From: Burkholderiales bacterium
GTDB taxonomy: Bacteria; Pseudomonadota; Gammaproteobacteria; Burkholderiales; Burkholderiaceae_C
DNA: 64,000 nucleotides
NCBI GenBank assembly: GCA_016223165.1
Contig: JACRPO010000012.1
Span: 434,001-498,000, forward strand
Reading direction: 5' to 3'
The notes below the pieces were generated by a model, which was not told the origin of the DNA, searched no databases, and saw only the letters and a program-made list of their open reading frames with translations. Below, one piece after another: positions 24,600 through 34,098 of this stretch; position 1 is the stretch's first letter, and each line of letters opens with the position of its first letter. Made by a program: the position numbers and the translations under genes.

Positions 24600-25838
24600 A
24601 TGACCGCGCCCTCCCCGCTGCCGCTCGAAGGCCTGCGCGTCCTCGACCTGTCGCGCGTGCTCGCCGGGCCGTTGTGCACGCAGTACCTCGGCGACATGGG
24701 CGCCGAAGTGATCAAGGTCGAGGCGCCCGAAGGCGGCGACGAGACCCGCGGCTGGCCGGTGCTGCTGCGCTCACCCGAGGGCCGGCGCACGTCTTCGGGC
24801 TTCCTCAGCGTCAACCGCAACAAGCGCAGCATCGCGCTGGACATGAAGTCGCCCGAAGGCCGCGACGTCGTCCTGCGCCTGGCGCGGCGCGCCGACGTCG
24901 TCGTCGAAAGCTTCGCGCCCGGCGTGGCCGCCAAGCTCGGCATCGATGCGGCCACGCTGCGCGCGCTCGAGCCGCGGCTGGTGTACTGCAGCATCAGCGG
25001 CTTCGGCAGCGTCGGCCCGCTGGCCCACGGCAAGGGCTACGACGTCATCCTGCAGGCCTTCAGCGGCATGCTCGAGATCACCGGCGACCCCGGCAGCCCG
25101 CCGATGCGCAGCCCGTTCTCGCCGGTCGACCAGGGCACCGGGCTGCATGCGCTCATCGGCATCCTCGCCGCGCTGCAGGCGCGCGAGCGCAGCGGCACCG
25201 GCTGCAGCGTCGAGGCCTCGCTGTTCGACACCGCCGCGGGCTTTCTCGGCAACTTCCTGCAGACCTACTGGGAGACCTCGACCGAGCCGGTCAAGGCCGG
25301 CGTCGGCCACAGCGCGCTGTGCCCCTACGGCATCTTCGAGACGGCCGACAAGCCGATCATCATCGGTGTGGCCAACGACGCGCTGTGGCAGCGCTTCTGC
25401 GCCGTCGCCGGGCTCGGCGAGCTGCCCGATCCGGCGCGTTTCGCGACCACCGCGCAGCGCGTCGCGCAGCGCGGCGAGGTCGAGGCGATCGTGCAGGCGG
25501 TGCTGCGCCGCAAGCCGCGCGCCCACTGGTTCACCGTGCTCGACGATGCCGGCATCCCGGTCTCGCCGGTGCACACGCTCGGCGAGTTCGCCGCGCATCC
25601 GCACAGCGCGGCCTCGGGCATGCTCACGCACTACGACGATCCGCACTTCGGCGCCCTGCGCGGCGTCGCGCAGCCGCTGCGCTTCGACGGCCGGCGCACG
25701 CCGCAGCGGCGCCCGCCGCCGCTGCTGGGCGAGCACAGCGTCGAGGTGCTGCGCGAGGCCGGCCTCGATGCCGCGGCCATCACGCGGCTGCTCGAGCGCG
25801 GCGTCGTGCTCGCCGCGGCGCCGACGCCGCTCCCCTGA
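24600..25838 (+). CDS. CaiB/BaiF family (class III) CoA-transferase, second copy
   Basis: The 412-residue protein has L-R-V-L-D-L-S-R-V-L-A-G-P at the N-terminus, N-R-N-K-R-S-I near residue 73 and catalytic Asp177 in S-P-V-D-Q-G-T-G. It is a paralogue of the 19484 gene product, not a close duplicate. It opens a short plus-strand operon with an acyl-CoA dehydrogenase 27 bp downstream and a Bug protein beyond. Activation of an imported acid followed by alpha,beta-oxidation is the plain reading. No strong ribosome-binding site precedes the ATG. Confidence 0.9.
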   Translation: MTAPSPLPLEGLRVLDLSRVLAGPLCTQYLGDMGAEVIKVEAPEGGDETRGWPVLLRSPEGRRTSSGFLSVNRNKRSIALDMKSPEGRDVVLRLARRADVVVESFAPGVAAKLGIDAATLRALEPRLVYCSISGFGSVGPLAHGKGYDVILQAFSGMLEITGDPGSPPMRSPFSPVDQGTGLHALIGILAALQARERSGTGCSVEASLFDTAAGFLGNFLQTYWETSTEPVKAGVGHSALCPYGIFETADKPIIIGVANDALWQRFCAVAGLGELPDPARFATTAQRVAQRGEVEAIVQAVLRRKPRAHWFTVLDDAGIPVSPVHTLGEFAAHPHSAASGMLTHYDDPHFGALRGVAQPLRFDGRRTPQRRPPPLLGEHSVEVLREAGLDAAAITRLLERGVVLAAAPTPLP

Positions 25839-25865
25839 CCCTCCCTCTCCCCCGGAGTCCCCGCG

Positions 25866-27032
25866 ATGAATTTCGACCTCAGCGACGACCAGCGCGCCAT
25901 CCGCGAGGCGGTGGCGGCGATCTGCAGGCCCTTCGACAAGACCTACTGGCTGCGCCGCGACTCCGAGGGCGGCTTCCCACACGAGTTCCACGCCGCCATC
26001 GCCAAGGCGGGCTGGCTCGGCGTGGCCATGCCCCAGCAGTACGGCGGCGCGGGCCTGGGCATCACCGAGGCGGCGATCATGCTCGAGACGGTGAGCGCCT
26101 CGGGCGCGGGGCTCTCGGGCTGCTCGTCGATCCACATGAACATCTTCGGCTTGAACCCGGTGGTGGTGTTCGGCAGCGAGGAGCAGAAGGGGCAGTGGCT
26201 GCCGCCGCTGATCCGCGGCGAGCACAAGGCCTGCTTCGGCGTCACCGAGCCGAACACCGGCCTCAACACGCTCAAGCTGAAGACGCGCGCGGTGCGCCAG
26301 GGCGACCGCTACGTCGTGCATGGCCAGAAGATCTGGATCTCGACGGCGCAGGTCGCCAACAAGATCCTGCTGCTGGCGCGCACCACCCCGGCCGAGCAGG
26401 TCAAGCGCAAGACCGAGGGCTTGAGCCTGTTCTACACCGACCTCGACCGCAGCAAGGTCGAGGTGCGCGAGATCGAGAAGATGGGGCGCAAGGCGGTGGA
26501 CTCCAACCAGCTCTTCATCGACGGCCTGGAGATCCCGGTCGAGAACCGCGTCGGCGAGGAAGGCCGCGGCTTCGAATACATCCTGCACGGCATGAACCCC
26601 GAGCGCGTGTTCGGCGCCGCGGCCGCCGTCGGCCTGGGCAAGGTGGCGCTGAAGACCGCGGCCGAGTACGCCAAGGAGCGCATCGTCTTCGAGCGGCCGA
26701 TCGGCCAGAACCAGGGCATCCAGCACCCGCTGTCCAAGGCCTGGATCGACCTCGAGGCGGCCACGCTGCTGTACACCAAGGCGGCCTGGCTGTACGACAG
26801 CAACCGGCCCTGCGGGGCCGAGGCCGACGCCGCCAAGTACTTCGCCGGCGAGGCCGCGTTCCGCGCCTGCGAGACCGCGGTGCTCACGCACGGCGGCATG
26901 GGCTACGCGAAGGACTTCCACGTCGAGCGCTACTTCCGCGAGTCGATGCTGCCGCGCATCGCCCCGGTCTCGCGCGAGCTGGTGCTGTGCTTCATCGCCG
27001 AGAAGGTGCTGGGGCTGCCCAAGTCGTATTGA
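25866..27032 (+). CDS. Acyl-CoA dehydrogenase, catalytic Glu in the isovaleryl-type position
   Basis: A 388-residue FAD dehydrogenase with V-T-E-P-N-T-G near residue 122, E-R-P-I-G-Q-N-Q near residue 275 and H-G-G-M-G-Y near residue 342. The C-terminus reads R-I-A-P-V-S-R-E in place of E-G-T-x-E-I-Q, so the medium-chain-type base is missing. N-P-E-R-V-F-G near residue 240 supplies a Glu at the helix-G position used by isovaleryl-CoA dehydrogenase. It closely resembles the 42533 gene product in this respect. GGAG precedes the ATG. It follows the CoA-transferase and is read toward the Bug protein gene. Confidence 0.9.
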   Translation: MNFDLSDDQRAIREAVAAICRPFDKTYWLRRDSEGGFPHEFHAAIAKAGWLGVAMPQQYGGAGLGITEAAIMLETVSASGAGLSGCSSIHMNIFGLNPVVVFGSEEQKGQWLPPLIRGEHKACFGVTEPNTGLNTLKLKTRAVRQGDRYVVHGQKIWISTAQVANKILLLARTTPAEQVKRKTEGLSLFYTDLDRSKVEVREIEKMGRKAVDSNQLFIDGLEIPVENRVGEEGRGFEYILHGMNPERVFGAAAAVGLGKVALKTAAEYAKERIVFERPIGQNQGIQHPLSKAWIDLEAATLLYTKAAWLYDSNRPCGAEADAAKYFAGEAAFRACETAVLTHGGMGYAKDFHVERYFRESMLPRIAPVSRELVLCFIAEKVLGLPKSY

Positions 27033-27038
27033 CCGCCC

Positions 27039-27094
27039 ACCCCGATACCCCGATACCCCGATACCCCGAGACCCCGAGACCCCGAGACCCCGAA
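27039..27094. repeat. Octamer tandem repeat ACCCCGA(T/G/A), seven copies
   Basis: Seven perfect head-to-tail 8-bp units: three end in T, three in G and the last in A. The block fills most of the 87-bp gap between the acyl-CoA dehydrogenase stop and the Bug gene. It is non-coding and its unit is not a multiple of three. Copy-number change would alter the spacing ahead of the Bug gene. It may simply be a slippage product. Confidence 0.9.
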
Positions 27095-27119
27095 CACCGC
27101 AGCAACAGGCATCCACTCC

Positions 27120-28094
27120 ATGAACACCCTCCTTCGAGCAGCGCACAGGGCGCGCCTCATTGCGTTCACCTGCCTCGTCGCGCTTGCCGCCCCGGGCGCG
27201 CTGGCGCAGCCGGCCGCCACCCGGGTCGTGCTGCCGTTCGGCCCGGGCAGCGGCACCGACACGATCGCGCGCGCGCTGTTCGAAATTCTTGCGCGCGACC
27301 TGAACCAGACCTTCGTCATCGAAAGCAAGCCCGGCGCCAGCGGCTCCCTGGCCGCGGCGGAGGTGGCGCGCTCGGCCCCCGACGGCAAGACGCTGCTGTT
27401 CACGGCCACCACCACCCACTCGCTGAACCCGCTGCTGTTCAAGAAGCTGCCCTACGACCCGGTGAAGGACTTCCGGCCGGTCAGCTCGCTGACCACGGCG
27501 TTCTACTTCCTCGCCGTGCGCAAGGAGCTGCCGGTCAACACCGTGCCCGAGCTGATCGCCTGGCTCAAGGCCAACCAGGCCGGTGCCTCCTACGGCTGGG
27601 GCGCGGCGGTGGCCCAGATGGCCGGGGCCGACTTCGTCAAGCGCATCGGCGTTCCCGTCGTCGGCGTGCCATACAAGAGCAGCCCGCCCGCGATGACCGA
27701 CCTGGTCGGCGGGCAGCTGACGTTCATGTTCGTCGACATGGTGGCCGGCATGCCGCTGCTCCAGAGTGGCCGCCTGAAGGCGCTGGCCACCACAGCGCCG
27801 CAGCGGGTGGCCCTGTTCCCCGATGTGCCGACCATGGCCGAGATCGGCATGGCCGACATCGACGTGTTTGCCTGGACGGGCCTCTTCGCGCCCGCCGGCA
27901 CGCCCGACGACGTGGTCAGGCGCCTGGCCGAAGCCGTCAAGCGCGCCGCCGCCACGCCGGAGATGCAAAAGCGCCTCGAGCAGTGCTGCACGCCGATGCC
28001 CATCGTCACCGGTGCCGAGTTCGAGGCCTACCTGGCCCGCGACAAGGCCGCATGGGCCCGGCGTGCCGCCATCGCGGGCATCGTTCCCGAGTAG
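27120..28094 (+). CDS. Bug/TctC-type periplasmic solute-binding protein
   Basis: The 324-residue protein has a signal peptide ending G-A-L-A before Q-P-A-A, then the Bug N-terminus V-V-L-P-F-G-P-G-S-G-T-D and a V-I-E-S-K-P-G-A-S-G motif near residue 65. These proteins bind carboxylates in a deep cleft through a Gly-rich loop. No TctA or TctB membrane gene accompanies it, which is usual for solo Bug proteins in Burkholderiales. It is probably in one operon with the CoA-transferase and dehydrogenase genes, separated by the octamer repeat. Confidence 0.9.
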   Translation: MNTLLRAAHRARLIAFTCLVALAAPGALAQPAATRVVLPFGPGSGTDTIARALFEILARDLNQTFVIESKPGASGSLAAAEVARSAPDGKTLLFTATTTHSLNPLLFKKLPYDPVKDFRPVSSLTTAFYFLAVRKELPVNTVPELIAWLKANQAGASYGWGAAVAQMAGADFVKRIGVPVVGVPYKSSPPAMTDLVGGQLTFMFVDMVAGMPLLQSGRLKALATTAPQRVALFPDVPTMAEIGMADIDVFAWTGLFAPAGTPDDVVRRLAEAVKRAAATPEMQKRLEQCCTPMPIVTGAEFEAYLARDKAAWARRAAIAGIVPE

Positions 28095-28165
28095 CGGGCC
28101 CGACGCGGGAGCTGCCCGGCCGGCCTCACCGAGCGGGAGCCGGTGCGGGCAAAGGCCGCGCTGCC

Positions 28166-29026
28166 CTACTGCGCGCCCGCATAGCGCGCAGCCCGCTTCG
28201 CGCGGAACGCGGCAACACCCTCCTGCATGTACGGGCCGAAGCACAGGACCTGCCCGCGGTCTTCCAATGCAATGGCGGCCTCCAGGCTGGGGGCGTCGGC
28301 GGCGAGGGCGATACCCTCCTTGGTCAATCGCAACCCGAGCGGCGACATGCCGATCATCTCGCCGGACAGCGCGTCGGCCTTCGCCTCGAGCGCATCGAAG
28401 GCAACGACATCCGAGACCAGCCCGATGCGAAGCGCGCGCTCGGCGTCGATGAATCTTCCGCTCATCATCAGCTCGGCGGCGTTGGAACCTCCCACCGACC
28501 GCGTCAGGAAGTAGCTGATGCCCATGTCGCATCCGGTCAAGCCGATGCGAGCCATCGCCACGTTTATCCGGGCATCGGGAGCCGCATAGCGCACGTCTGC
28601 GGCGAGCACGAGCGCGAAGCCGGCCCCGCAGGCAGCACCGTGCACCAAGGCGACGATCGGCTGCGGGCAGCGGCGCATCCTGAGCACGATCTGCGACATC
28701 TGCCGCTGAATCCTGAGGCCGTCGGGAACGTTGGCCGACAAGGCGTCGGCCGTGGCCAAGTCGATGCCGGCACAGAAGTGCCGCCCTGCCGCCCGCATGA
28801 CCACGACCCTGACTTCGTCGCGCACCGAAAGGCGCCCGAAGTAGTCGAGCAGCTCGTCCGCCATGACGGGGTCGATGGCATTGAGTTGCCGCGGCCGATC
28901 GAGAGTGAGCCACTCCACGCCGCCGCGGCGATGGAGCGCCAGTGAGCGATAGGGCCGCTGGCCGCCGGCCCCCTGCCGGCCGGCCGCCTTGCGCGCGGTG
29001 CGCCCGGTCAACGCCTTCTTCTGCAT
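28166..29026 (-). CDS. Crotonase-family protein lacking both hydratase glutamates
   Basis: A 286-residue crotonase with an unusually basic 25-residue N-terminal extension. C-A-G-I-D-L near residue 85 forms the oxyanion hole. The positions of the two catalytic glutamates read G-F-A-L and A-M-A-R-I-G-L, so both are absent. It may be an isomerase or other crotonase-fold enzyme rather than a hydratase. It is the last gene of the operon that begins with the NDP-forming synthetase at 33934, 52 bp after the Bug gene. Confidence 0.84.
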   Translation of the reverse strand: MQKKALTGRTARKAAGRQGAGGQRPYRSLALHRRGGVEWLTLDRPRQLNAIDPVMADELLDYFGRLSVRDEVRVVVMRAAGRHFCAGIDLATADALSANVPDGLRIQRQMSQIVLRMRRCPQPIVALVHGAACGAGFALVLAADVRYAAPDARINVAMARIGLTGCDMGISYFLTRSVGGSNAAELMMSGRFIDAERALRIGLVSDVVAFDALEAKADALSGEMIGMSPLGLRLTKEGIALAADAPSLEAAIALEDRGQVLCFGPYMQEGVAAFRAKRAARYAGAQ

Positions 29027-29078
29027 GACGCAGTGCCCCTCGATCGCTCGATGTCGGTCAACGGGTATGAATCGGAGA

Positions 29079-30032
29079 TCAAACCGGATTGAGGCCCAGA
29101 TTGCGCATGGTCTTGCGCAGGCTCTCGTTGCTGCTGCGGATGTACTCGAGGAATTGCTCCGGGGTGTCGTCGAGGATTGGAAGCAATCCGTTGTTCACGA
29201 TGCGCTGGTTCACCGCGGGATCGCGCAGAGCCGCCTGCACTGCGGTCCAGACCTGTTTCGCCAGCGGTGCCGGCGTCCCCAGCGGCAGAAAGACGCCGCC
29301 CCAGGTGCTGAACACGAGATGGGGGTATCCGGACGCCGCAACCGTCGGAACCCCTTGAATCGTGGAGGTGGCCCCGAACCCGGCCAATATCCTGACTCGT
29401 CCATTTTCGGCCTGCTGCTTGGCAAGAAGTGTGGAAACCACTGCGGCATCGAGACGGCCACCGATCAGGTCGGGGAGGATCGGCGTCTCGCCCTGGTAGG
29501 CCACCGGGACCATGTCGAAGCCGGCGCGGTGTTTGAGTTCCTCGAACGCGAGGTGCAGGACTCCGTTCGCGCCGGTGTGGCCGAAAGCGCCGCCCTTTTG
29601 CTTGGCCCCTGCAACCAGGTCGGCGAGCGTCTTGTACGGCGAGTCCGCCGCCACGATGATCATCGGCATCAACTCGTATGCGCGTGTCACCGGAATGACG
29701 TTGTCCACCGTATACGTCTGCTTGGTCGTGGACGGACTCGTGAACGTGCTGCAAAAGCAGATCGTGTAGCCGTCCGGCGCAGAGGTGGCGACGACGCCGG
29801 CACCGAGCACGCCGTTCGCGCCGGTCTTGTTCTCGACGGTGATCGTCTGTCCGAGCGCCGTCGACATGGATTGTGCGAGCGCGCGCGCCACCTGATCGGT
29901 CGCGCCTGCGACCGAGGCGGAAACGACGATCTTGATGGGTTTCGATGGATAGGCGCTCTGAGCCAGCGCCCCCGCGGCGGTCGTGACGCCGACAGCAAGC
30001 GCGGTTGCCATGAGGCGCAACGAATGTTTCAT
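29079..30032 (-). CDS. Bug/TctC-type periplasmic solute-binding protein
   Basis: The 317-residue protein starts at the ATG 30032, which has GAGGGA nine bases upstream and opens a signal peptide ending G-A-L-A before Q-S-A-Y. The Bug motifs P-S-K-P-I-K-I-V-V near residue 28 and V-E-N-K-T-G-A-N-G near residue 68 follow. It lies 95 bp after an acyl-CoA dehydrogenase gene and before a crotonase gene. No membrane partner is nearby. The ligand is likely the acid degraded by this operon, which is inference. Confidence 0.9.
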   Translation of the reverse strand: MKHSLRLMATALAVGVTTAAGALAQSAYPSKPIKIVVSASVAGATDQVARALAQSMSTALGQTITVENKTGANGVLGAGVVATSAPDGYTICFCSTFTSPSTTKQTYTVDNVIPVTRAYELMPMIIVAADSPYKTLADLVAGAKQKGGAFGHTGANGVLHLAFEELKHRAGFDMVPVAYQGETPILPDLIGGRLDAAVVSTLLAKQQAENGRVRILAGFGATSTIQGVPTVAASGYPHLVFSTWGGVFLPLGTPAPLAKQVWTAVQAALRDPAVNQRIVNNGLLPILDDTPEQFLEYIRSSNESLRKTMRNLGLNPV

Positions 30033-30127
30033 GATGGATTCCCTCGCGATGTGGATCGATCGAATCGGCCGCTCCGGGGAGGCCGGGTTGAATGCATCAC
30101 TTTCATGCCGGGTTCGATGCCCTCGGA

Positions 30128-31279
30128 TCAACAATCGAGCAGCTTGGCCATGATGTTTCTCTGGATCTCGTTCGATCCGCCGCCGATCGGGCCGACCCGC
30201 GCATCACGGAAGAACATCTCCATGTCGTACGCGCAGGTGTAGCCGGCGCCGCCCATGATCTGCAGCCCGAGATTGGCGCAATTGAAATTGGCATCGGTGG
30301 CGACGATCTTGGCCATCGACGTCTCCAGCACGCAGGGCTGGCCGTTGTCGATGAGTTCGGCGACACGGTAGGTCAGCAGCCTCGCGTTCTCGGCCATGAT
30401 GCGCATGTCGGCCAGCTTGTGCTGGATCGACTGGAGCTTGGAGATCGGCTTGCCGAATGCCGACCGGTTCCTTGCGTAGTCGAGCGTGTAGTCGAGCACC
30501 TTGAAGGAGTTGCCGGTTCCCACGGCCGCCATCCCCAGCCGCTCGACGTTCAGACAAGCCATCAGGCAGTGCCAGCCCTTGTTCTCCTCGCCGATCAGCC
30601 AATCGGCAGGCGTCGTCACGTTGTCGAGGAAGACCTCGTTCGTGTGTGACGTGTGGCGCCCGAGCATGTCCATCGGCCGTATCGTCACGCCCGGCTGGCG
30701 CGCGTCGACGATGAAGATGGAGATTCCCGCCTGACCGGCATCGGGGCGGGTCTTGGCCACGACGATCAGATAGTCGGCGACATGGGCACAGGTGGTGTAG
30801 AGCTTCTGCCCCGTGATGACGTACTCGGCGCCTCGCCGGACGGCGCGCGTTTCGATGGATGCCACATCGGAGCCCGCCCCGGGCTCGGAGATGCCGAGCG
30901 CGAACTTCGCTTCACCACGGATGACCCGCGGCAGGAACTGCGCGCGCTGAGCCTCGTTGCCGTTCTTGAAGATGTGACTCGCGCAGTAGATGGCACTGAC
31001 CAGATAGGCCTGCGCGACCCCTGCATAGTGGTAGGCGATCGCTTCGACGAGGACCGCGAAGTCCTTGTAGCTGCCACCCATGCCGCCGTACTTCTCCGGG
31101 TACAGCAAGCCCATCCAGCCGCCATCGGCCAACGCCCGGTAGGCTTCGGCGGGGTACTCGCAGGCCTTGTCCATCGCCTTGATCCTCTCGCGCGGCAACA
31201 CGCGGCCGAGGAGGTCGAGGATGCTCTCGCGAATCATCCTTTGCTCGGGCGTCAGCCCGAAGAGGTTGACTGTCTCCAA
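30128..31279 (-). CDS. Acyl-CoA dehydrogenase, isovaleryl-type catalytic Glu
   Basis: The 383-residue FAD enzyme has S-E-P-G-A-G-S-D near residue 130 and S-A-F-G-K-P-I near residue 272. The position of the canonical base reads I-G-G-G-S-N-E-I-Q, without Glu, whereas N-V-E-R-L-G-M near residue 238 matches the catalytic Glu254 region of isovaleryl-CoA dehydrogenase. A short-branched acyl-CoA is therefore a reasonable substrate. It lies 13 bp after the MaoC gene in the same operon. Confidence 0.92.
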   Translation of the reverse strand: METVNLFGLTPEQRMIRESILDLLGRVLPRERIKAMDKACEYPAEAYRALADGGWMGLLYPEKYGGMGGSYKDFAVLVEAIAYHYAGVAQAYLVSAIYCASHIFKNGNEAQRAQFLPRVIRGEAKFALGISEPGAGSDVASIETRAVRRGAEYVITGQKLYTTCAHVADYLIVVAKTRPDAGQAGISIFIVDARQPGVTIRPMDMLGRHTSHTNEVFLDNVTTPADWLIGEENKGWHCLMACLNVERLGMAAVGTGNSFKVLDYTLDYARNRSAFGKPISKLQSIQHKLADMRIMAENARLLTYRVAELIDNGQPCVLETSMAKIVATDANFNCANLGLQIMGGAGYTCAYDMEMFFRDARVGPIGGGSNEIQRNIMAKLLDC

Positions 31280-31292
31280 TTCGAACTCCTCG

Positions 31293-31748
31293 TTATCCGT
31301 GGTGGCTGCCGCGGGAGCGGACCATGGTCGTGAGGATCCCGGTCTGGACGACGACTCCGTCCTGGTTGACGAGCTCCATGCGGCGCTTGAGCACCCCCCG
31401 ATCAGGCTTGGCGCTCACACGCGCTTCGAGCACGGTGGTGCGAAGGTGCACCGTATCGCCGATGAACACCGGCGCAGGAAAGCGCCATTCGTCCAGGCCC
31501 AGCAAAGCCATGCCCGTGCCGTCGACCTGGCCGATGCGGTGGCTCATGCCGGTCACGACCGACAGGCCCAGCGCCCCGTGGGCCAGCCGCTTGCCGAACG
31601 GCGACTGTTCGGCGAACACCGCGTCGGTATGCGCCTGATTGGTGTCGCCCGACACCCAGGAGAACATCACCACATCGGTCTCGGTGATGGTCCGCCCGGG
31701 ACTGACGGCCTGCTCGCCCACCGCAAAGTCCTCGATGTACTTGCCCAT
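31293..31748 (-). CDS. MaoC-family enoyl-CoA hydratase with intact motif
   Basis: A 151-residue hot-dog protein beginning Y-I-E-D-F-A-V-G-E. Asp35, Asn37 and His40 in G-D-T-N-Q-A-H form the D-x-N-x-x-H hydratase motif. H-G-A-L-G-L-S-V follows at the CoA-binding position. It should hydrate the enoyl-CoA made by the dehydrogenase encoded next. It is 20 bp after the synthetase gene. Confidence 0.88.
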   Translation of the reverse strand: MGKYIEDFAVGEQAVSPGRTITETDVVMFSWVSGDTNQAHTDAVFAEQSPFGKRLAHGALGLSVVTGMSHRIGQVDGTGMALLGLDEWRFPAPVFIGDTVHLRTTVLEARVSAKPDRGVLKRRMELVNQDGVVVQTGILTTMVRSRGSHHG

Positions 31749-31768
31749 GTCGCTTCGGCCCTTGTCGA

Positions 31769-33934
31769 TCAGTGGGCCGGAACGATCAGCGCATCGACGC
31801 AGATGCAGCTGGAACCGTCGACGACGAGCGGGTTGACATCCACCTCGCGCAGCAGCGAGGCGTTGTCGGCAACGAACTCCGAGAACCGCGCAATGGCCTG
31901 TGCAAGGGCGCCCAGGTCCGCCTTCGCGCCGCCGCGGTAGCCCTGGAGCAGCCTGAACCCCTCCAGCGACTCCAGCATCTCCCTGGCTTCGGCCGCCTGC
32001 ACCGGCGCCAGGCGCACAACCGTGTCGCGCAGGAGCTCGACCAGCACGCCGCCGAAGCCGACGAGCAGCAGCGGCCCGAAGTGCGGATCGATGCGCGCAC
32101 CCAGCACCAGCTCGACGCCGCGCGCGATCATCTGCTGCACGACGACTCCCTCCAATCGGGCGCCGGGATCATGGCGGTTGGCATTGGCCATCACACGGTC
32201 GAATGCGGCACGCACGGCCTGCGCATCGGCCAGCTGAAGCGCCACACCGCCGGCCTCGGTCTTGTGCGCGATGTCGGGCGAGACGATCTTCAGCGCCACC
32301 GGGAAGCCGATGGCCTCGGCAGCCTGCACCGCCTGGGCGGCGGTGGCAGCCCGCCGCTCCTTGGGCGTGCCCAGGCCATACCCGGAAAGGATCTGCTTCG
32401 AGGCCACTTCGTCGAGGCCGGGTCCGCGGGGCGGCCGCTCCCGCAGCAGGGCCCGCGCGCCGCTGAGGGCGGCGGGGTCGCTCAGCCTGACGGCCGGCAC
32501 ACGCGCTGCGCGCCGCTTCGTTCGCTCATGCCAGCGCATCCAGTGCGAGATGGCCTCGAAACAATGATCCGCCGATCGAAACAGCGAAGCGTGCGAGTCG
32601 CCATCGAGCACTTCGCTGCCCGGCCCCGAGAGCCATTCGGTCAGCCACACACCCACGATCGGCAGGCCGGTGCGCCGGGCCACCTCGCAGATCAAGGGTG
32701 CGCGCGGGCGCGTCGATTCCGGGCCGGCCAGCACGAAAGGGACGACGAGGGCGTCGAACGATGGATCCTGCGCAAACGCCTCCAGGCAGCCGACGAACGA
32801 TTCCTTGGTCTTCAGGACCTCGGCGGTCAGGTCGGCGGGATTGGCGATCGAGCCGAAATCCGGGATGCTGGCGTGCAGGCGCCGGGACGTCTCCTCGGCC
32901 AGCGCCGGCAGCCGCACCCCGTGCTGCTCGGCCTTGTCGGCCATGGACACGGCCGCCCCACCCGACGTGGCCATCACCCCCACGCCCTTCCCGGCCCGGG
33001 GCGCGCCCGAGCGCGCCAGGAGATTCGCCGTGTCGAGCAGCCCGTCCATGTGGTCGAGCGCGATCACGTCGGCACGCTCGAACGCGGCCGTGAAGGCCGC
33101 CTTCGAGCCGACCAGGGTGCCCGTGTGCGACAGCGCCGCCTGCCTTGCGGTTTCGCTGCTGCCGACCTTGTAGACGACCAGGGGCTTGCCGTGGTCACGA
33201 GCGAGCTCGGCCGCCTGCAGGAAGCGCTCGCCGTCGCGCACGCCCTCGAACATGCAGGCGATCGCGCCCACCTGTGGATCCTCGGCCAGATAGGCGATGA
33301 AGTCGCAGATGTCGACATCTGCCGAATTGCCGGGCGACAGGAAGTGACCGATGCCGATGCCCCGCTCCATGCCCTGCATCAGCGCGTAGCCGAAACCACC
33401 GCCCTGGGAAACGATGGACACCGGCCCGTCGATGAGTTTCATCTGGGCAAAGCCGGGTATGAAGAGCATGCCCGCGCCGAGCCGCGTATTGACGAGCCCG
33501 ATGCTGTTGGGGCCGACGATGGGCATGCCGCCGGCCCGCCCGATCGCCGCGATGCGCTCCTGGGACGCCAGGCCCTCGGCGGTGCCGAGCTCGGCGAAAC
33601 CCGAGGCGTAGACGATCGCCCCTCCGACCCCCCGCTCGGCGCACTCCTCCAGCACTTGCGGGATCAGATCGGCTCCCACGGCCAGGATGGCGCAATCGGG
33701 CGTCTCGGGCAGATCGCGCACCGTCGGGAAGCACGGCACGCCGCCCAGATCGCCCTGGTGCTTGACGTTGACCGCGTAGGTGCGCCCACCGTAGCGGCCG
33801 AGGTTGTCCAGGGTTCGCCGACCGAAGGAACCGGCCCTGGTGGAAGCCCCGACAACGGCCACGACTTGCGGCTCGACGAGGCGTCGCAGCTCAGCGTGGC
33901 GATAAATCTGACCGGCCTGGCGGGAGCAAGCCAT
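31769..33934 (-). CDS. NDP-forming acyl-CoA synthetase (fused alpha-beta, ATP-grasp)
   Basis: This 721-residue protein has a CoA-binding Rossmann domain at the N-terminus (V-V-A-V-V-G-A-S near residue 25), two succinyl-CoA-synthetase-like flavodoxin domains and a C-terminal ATP-grasp domain from about residue 490. A-L-S-H-T-G-T-L-V-G near residue 260 holds the His that becomes phosphorylated. It activates an acid to its CoA ester with ADP release, unlike the AMP-forming ligases elsewhere in the window. It is the first gene of its operon and divergent from the thiolase gene at 34205. Confidence 0.9.
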   Translation of the reverse strand: MACSRQAGQIYRHAELRRLVEPQVVAVVGASTRAGSFGRRTLDNLGRYGGRTYAVNVKHQGDLGGVPCFPTVRDLPETPDCAILAVGADLIPQVLEECAERGVGGAIVYASGFAELGTAEGLASQERIAAIGRAGGMPIVGPNSIGLVNTRLGAGMLFIPGFAQMKLIDGPVSIVSQGGGFGYALMQGMERGIGIGHFLSPGNSADVDICDFIAYLAEDPQVGAIACMFEGVRDGERFLQAAELARDHGKPLVVYKVGSSETARQAALSHTGTLVGSKAAFTAAFERADVIALDHMDGLLDTANLLARSGAPRAGKGVGVMATSGGAAVSMADKAEQHGVRLPALAEETSRRLHASIPDFGSIANPADLTAEVLKTKESFVGCLEAFAQDPSFDALVVPFVLAGPESTRPRAPLICEVARRTGLPIVGVWLTEWLSGPGSEVLDGDSHASLFRSADHCFEAISHWMRWHERTKRRAARVPAVRLSDPAALSGARALLRERPPRGPGLDEVASKQILSGYGLGTPKERRAATAAQAVQAAEAIGFPVALKIVSPDIAHKTEAGGVALQLADAQAVRAAFDRVMANANRHDPGARLEGVVVQQMIARGVELVLGARIDPHFGPLLLVGFGGVLVELLRDTVVRLAPVQAAEAREMLESLEGFRLLQGYRGGAKADLGALAQAIARFSEFVADNASLLREVDVNPLVVDGSSCICVDALIVPAH

Positions 33935-34098
33935 GGTGCGTTCGTGCCCTCGATGTCCTTCTTGACTGAATGATCAGCCACTGGCCCCACGGCTGTCAAC
34001 AGGAACGGGCCGAAGCCCTCGGCGCCAAGCTCCTTCCCTCAACACTTCAGGAAGTGATAGTCTCCGCCGGCGAAGGCCGATCACCAACCTGCCTTGCT

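Noticed and set aside
27039-27094. CRISPR or iteron-like origin
   Set aside because: Eight-base units without spacers, no cas or rep gene and no AT-rich region nearby.
24674-28945. Reading frames longer than 1,300 codons on both strands across 24.7 to 28.9 kb
   Set aside because: They overlap the CoA-transferase, dehydrogenase, Bug and crotonase genes in other frames and consist of Arg/Ala/His-rich sequence with no motif. They are artefacts of high GC at third codon positions.
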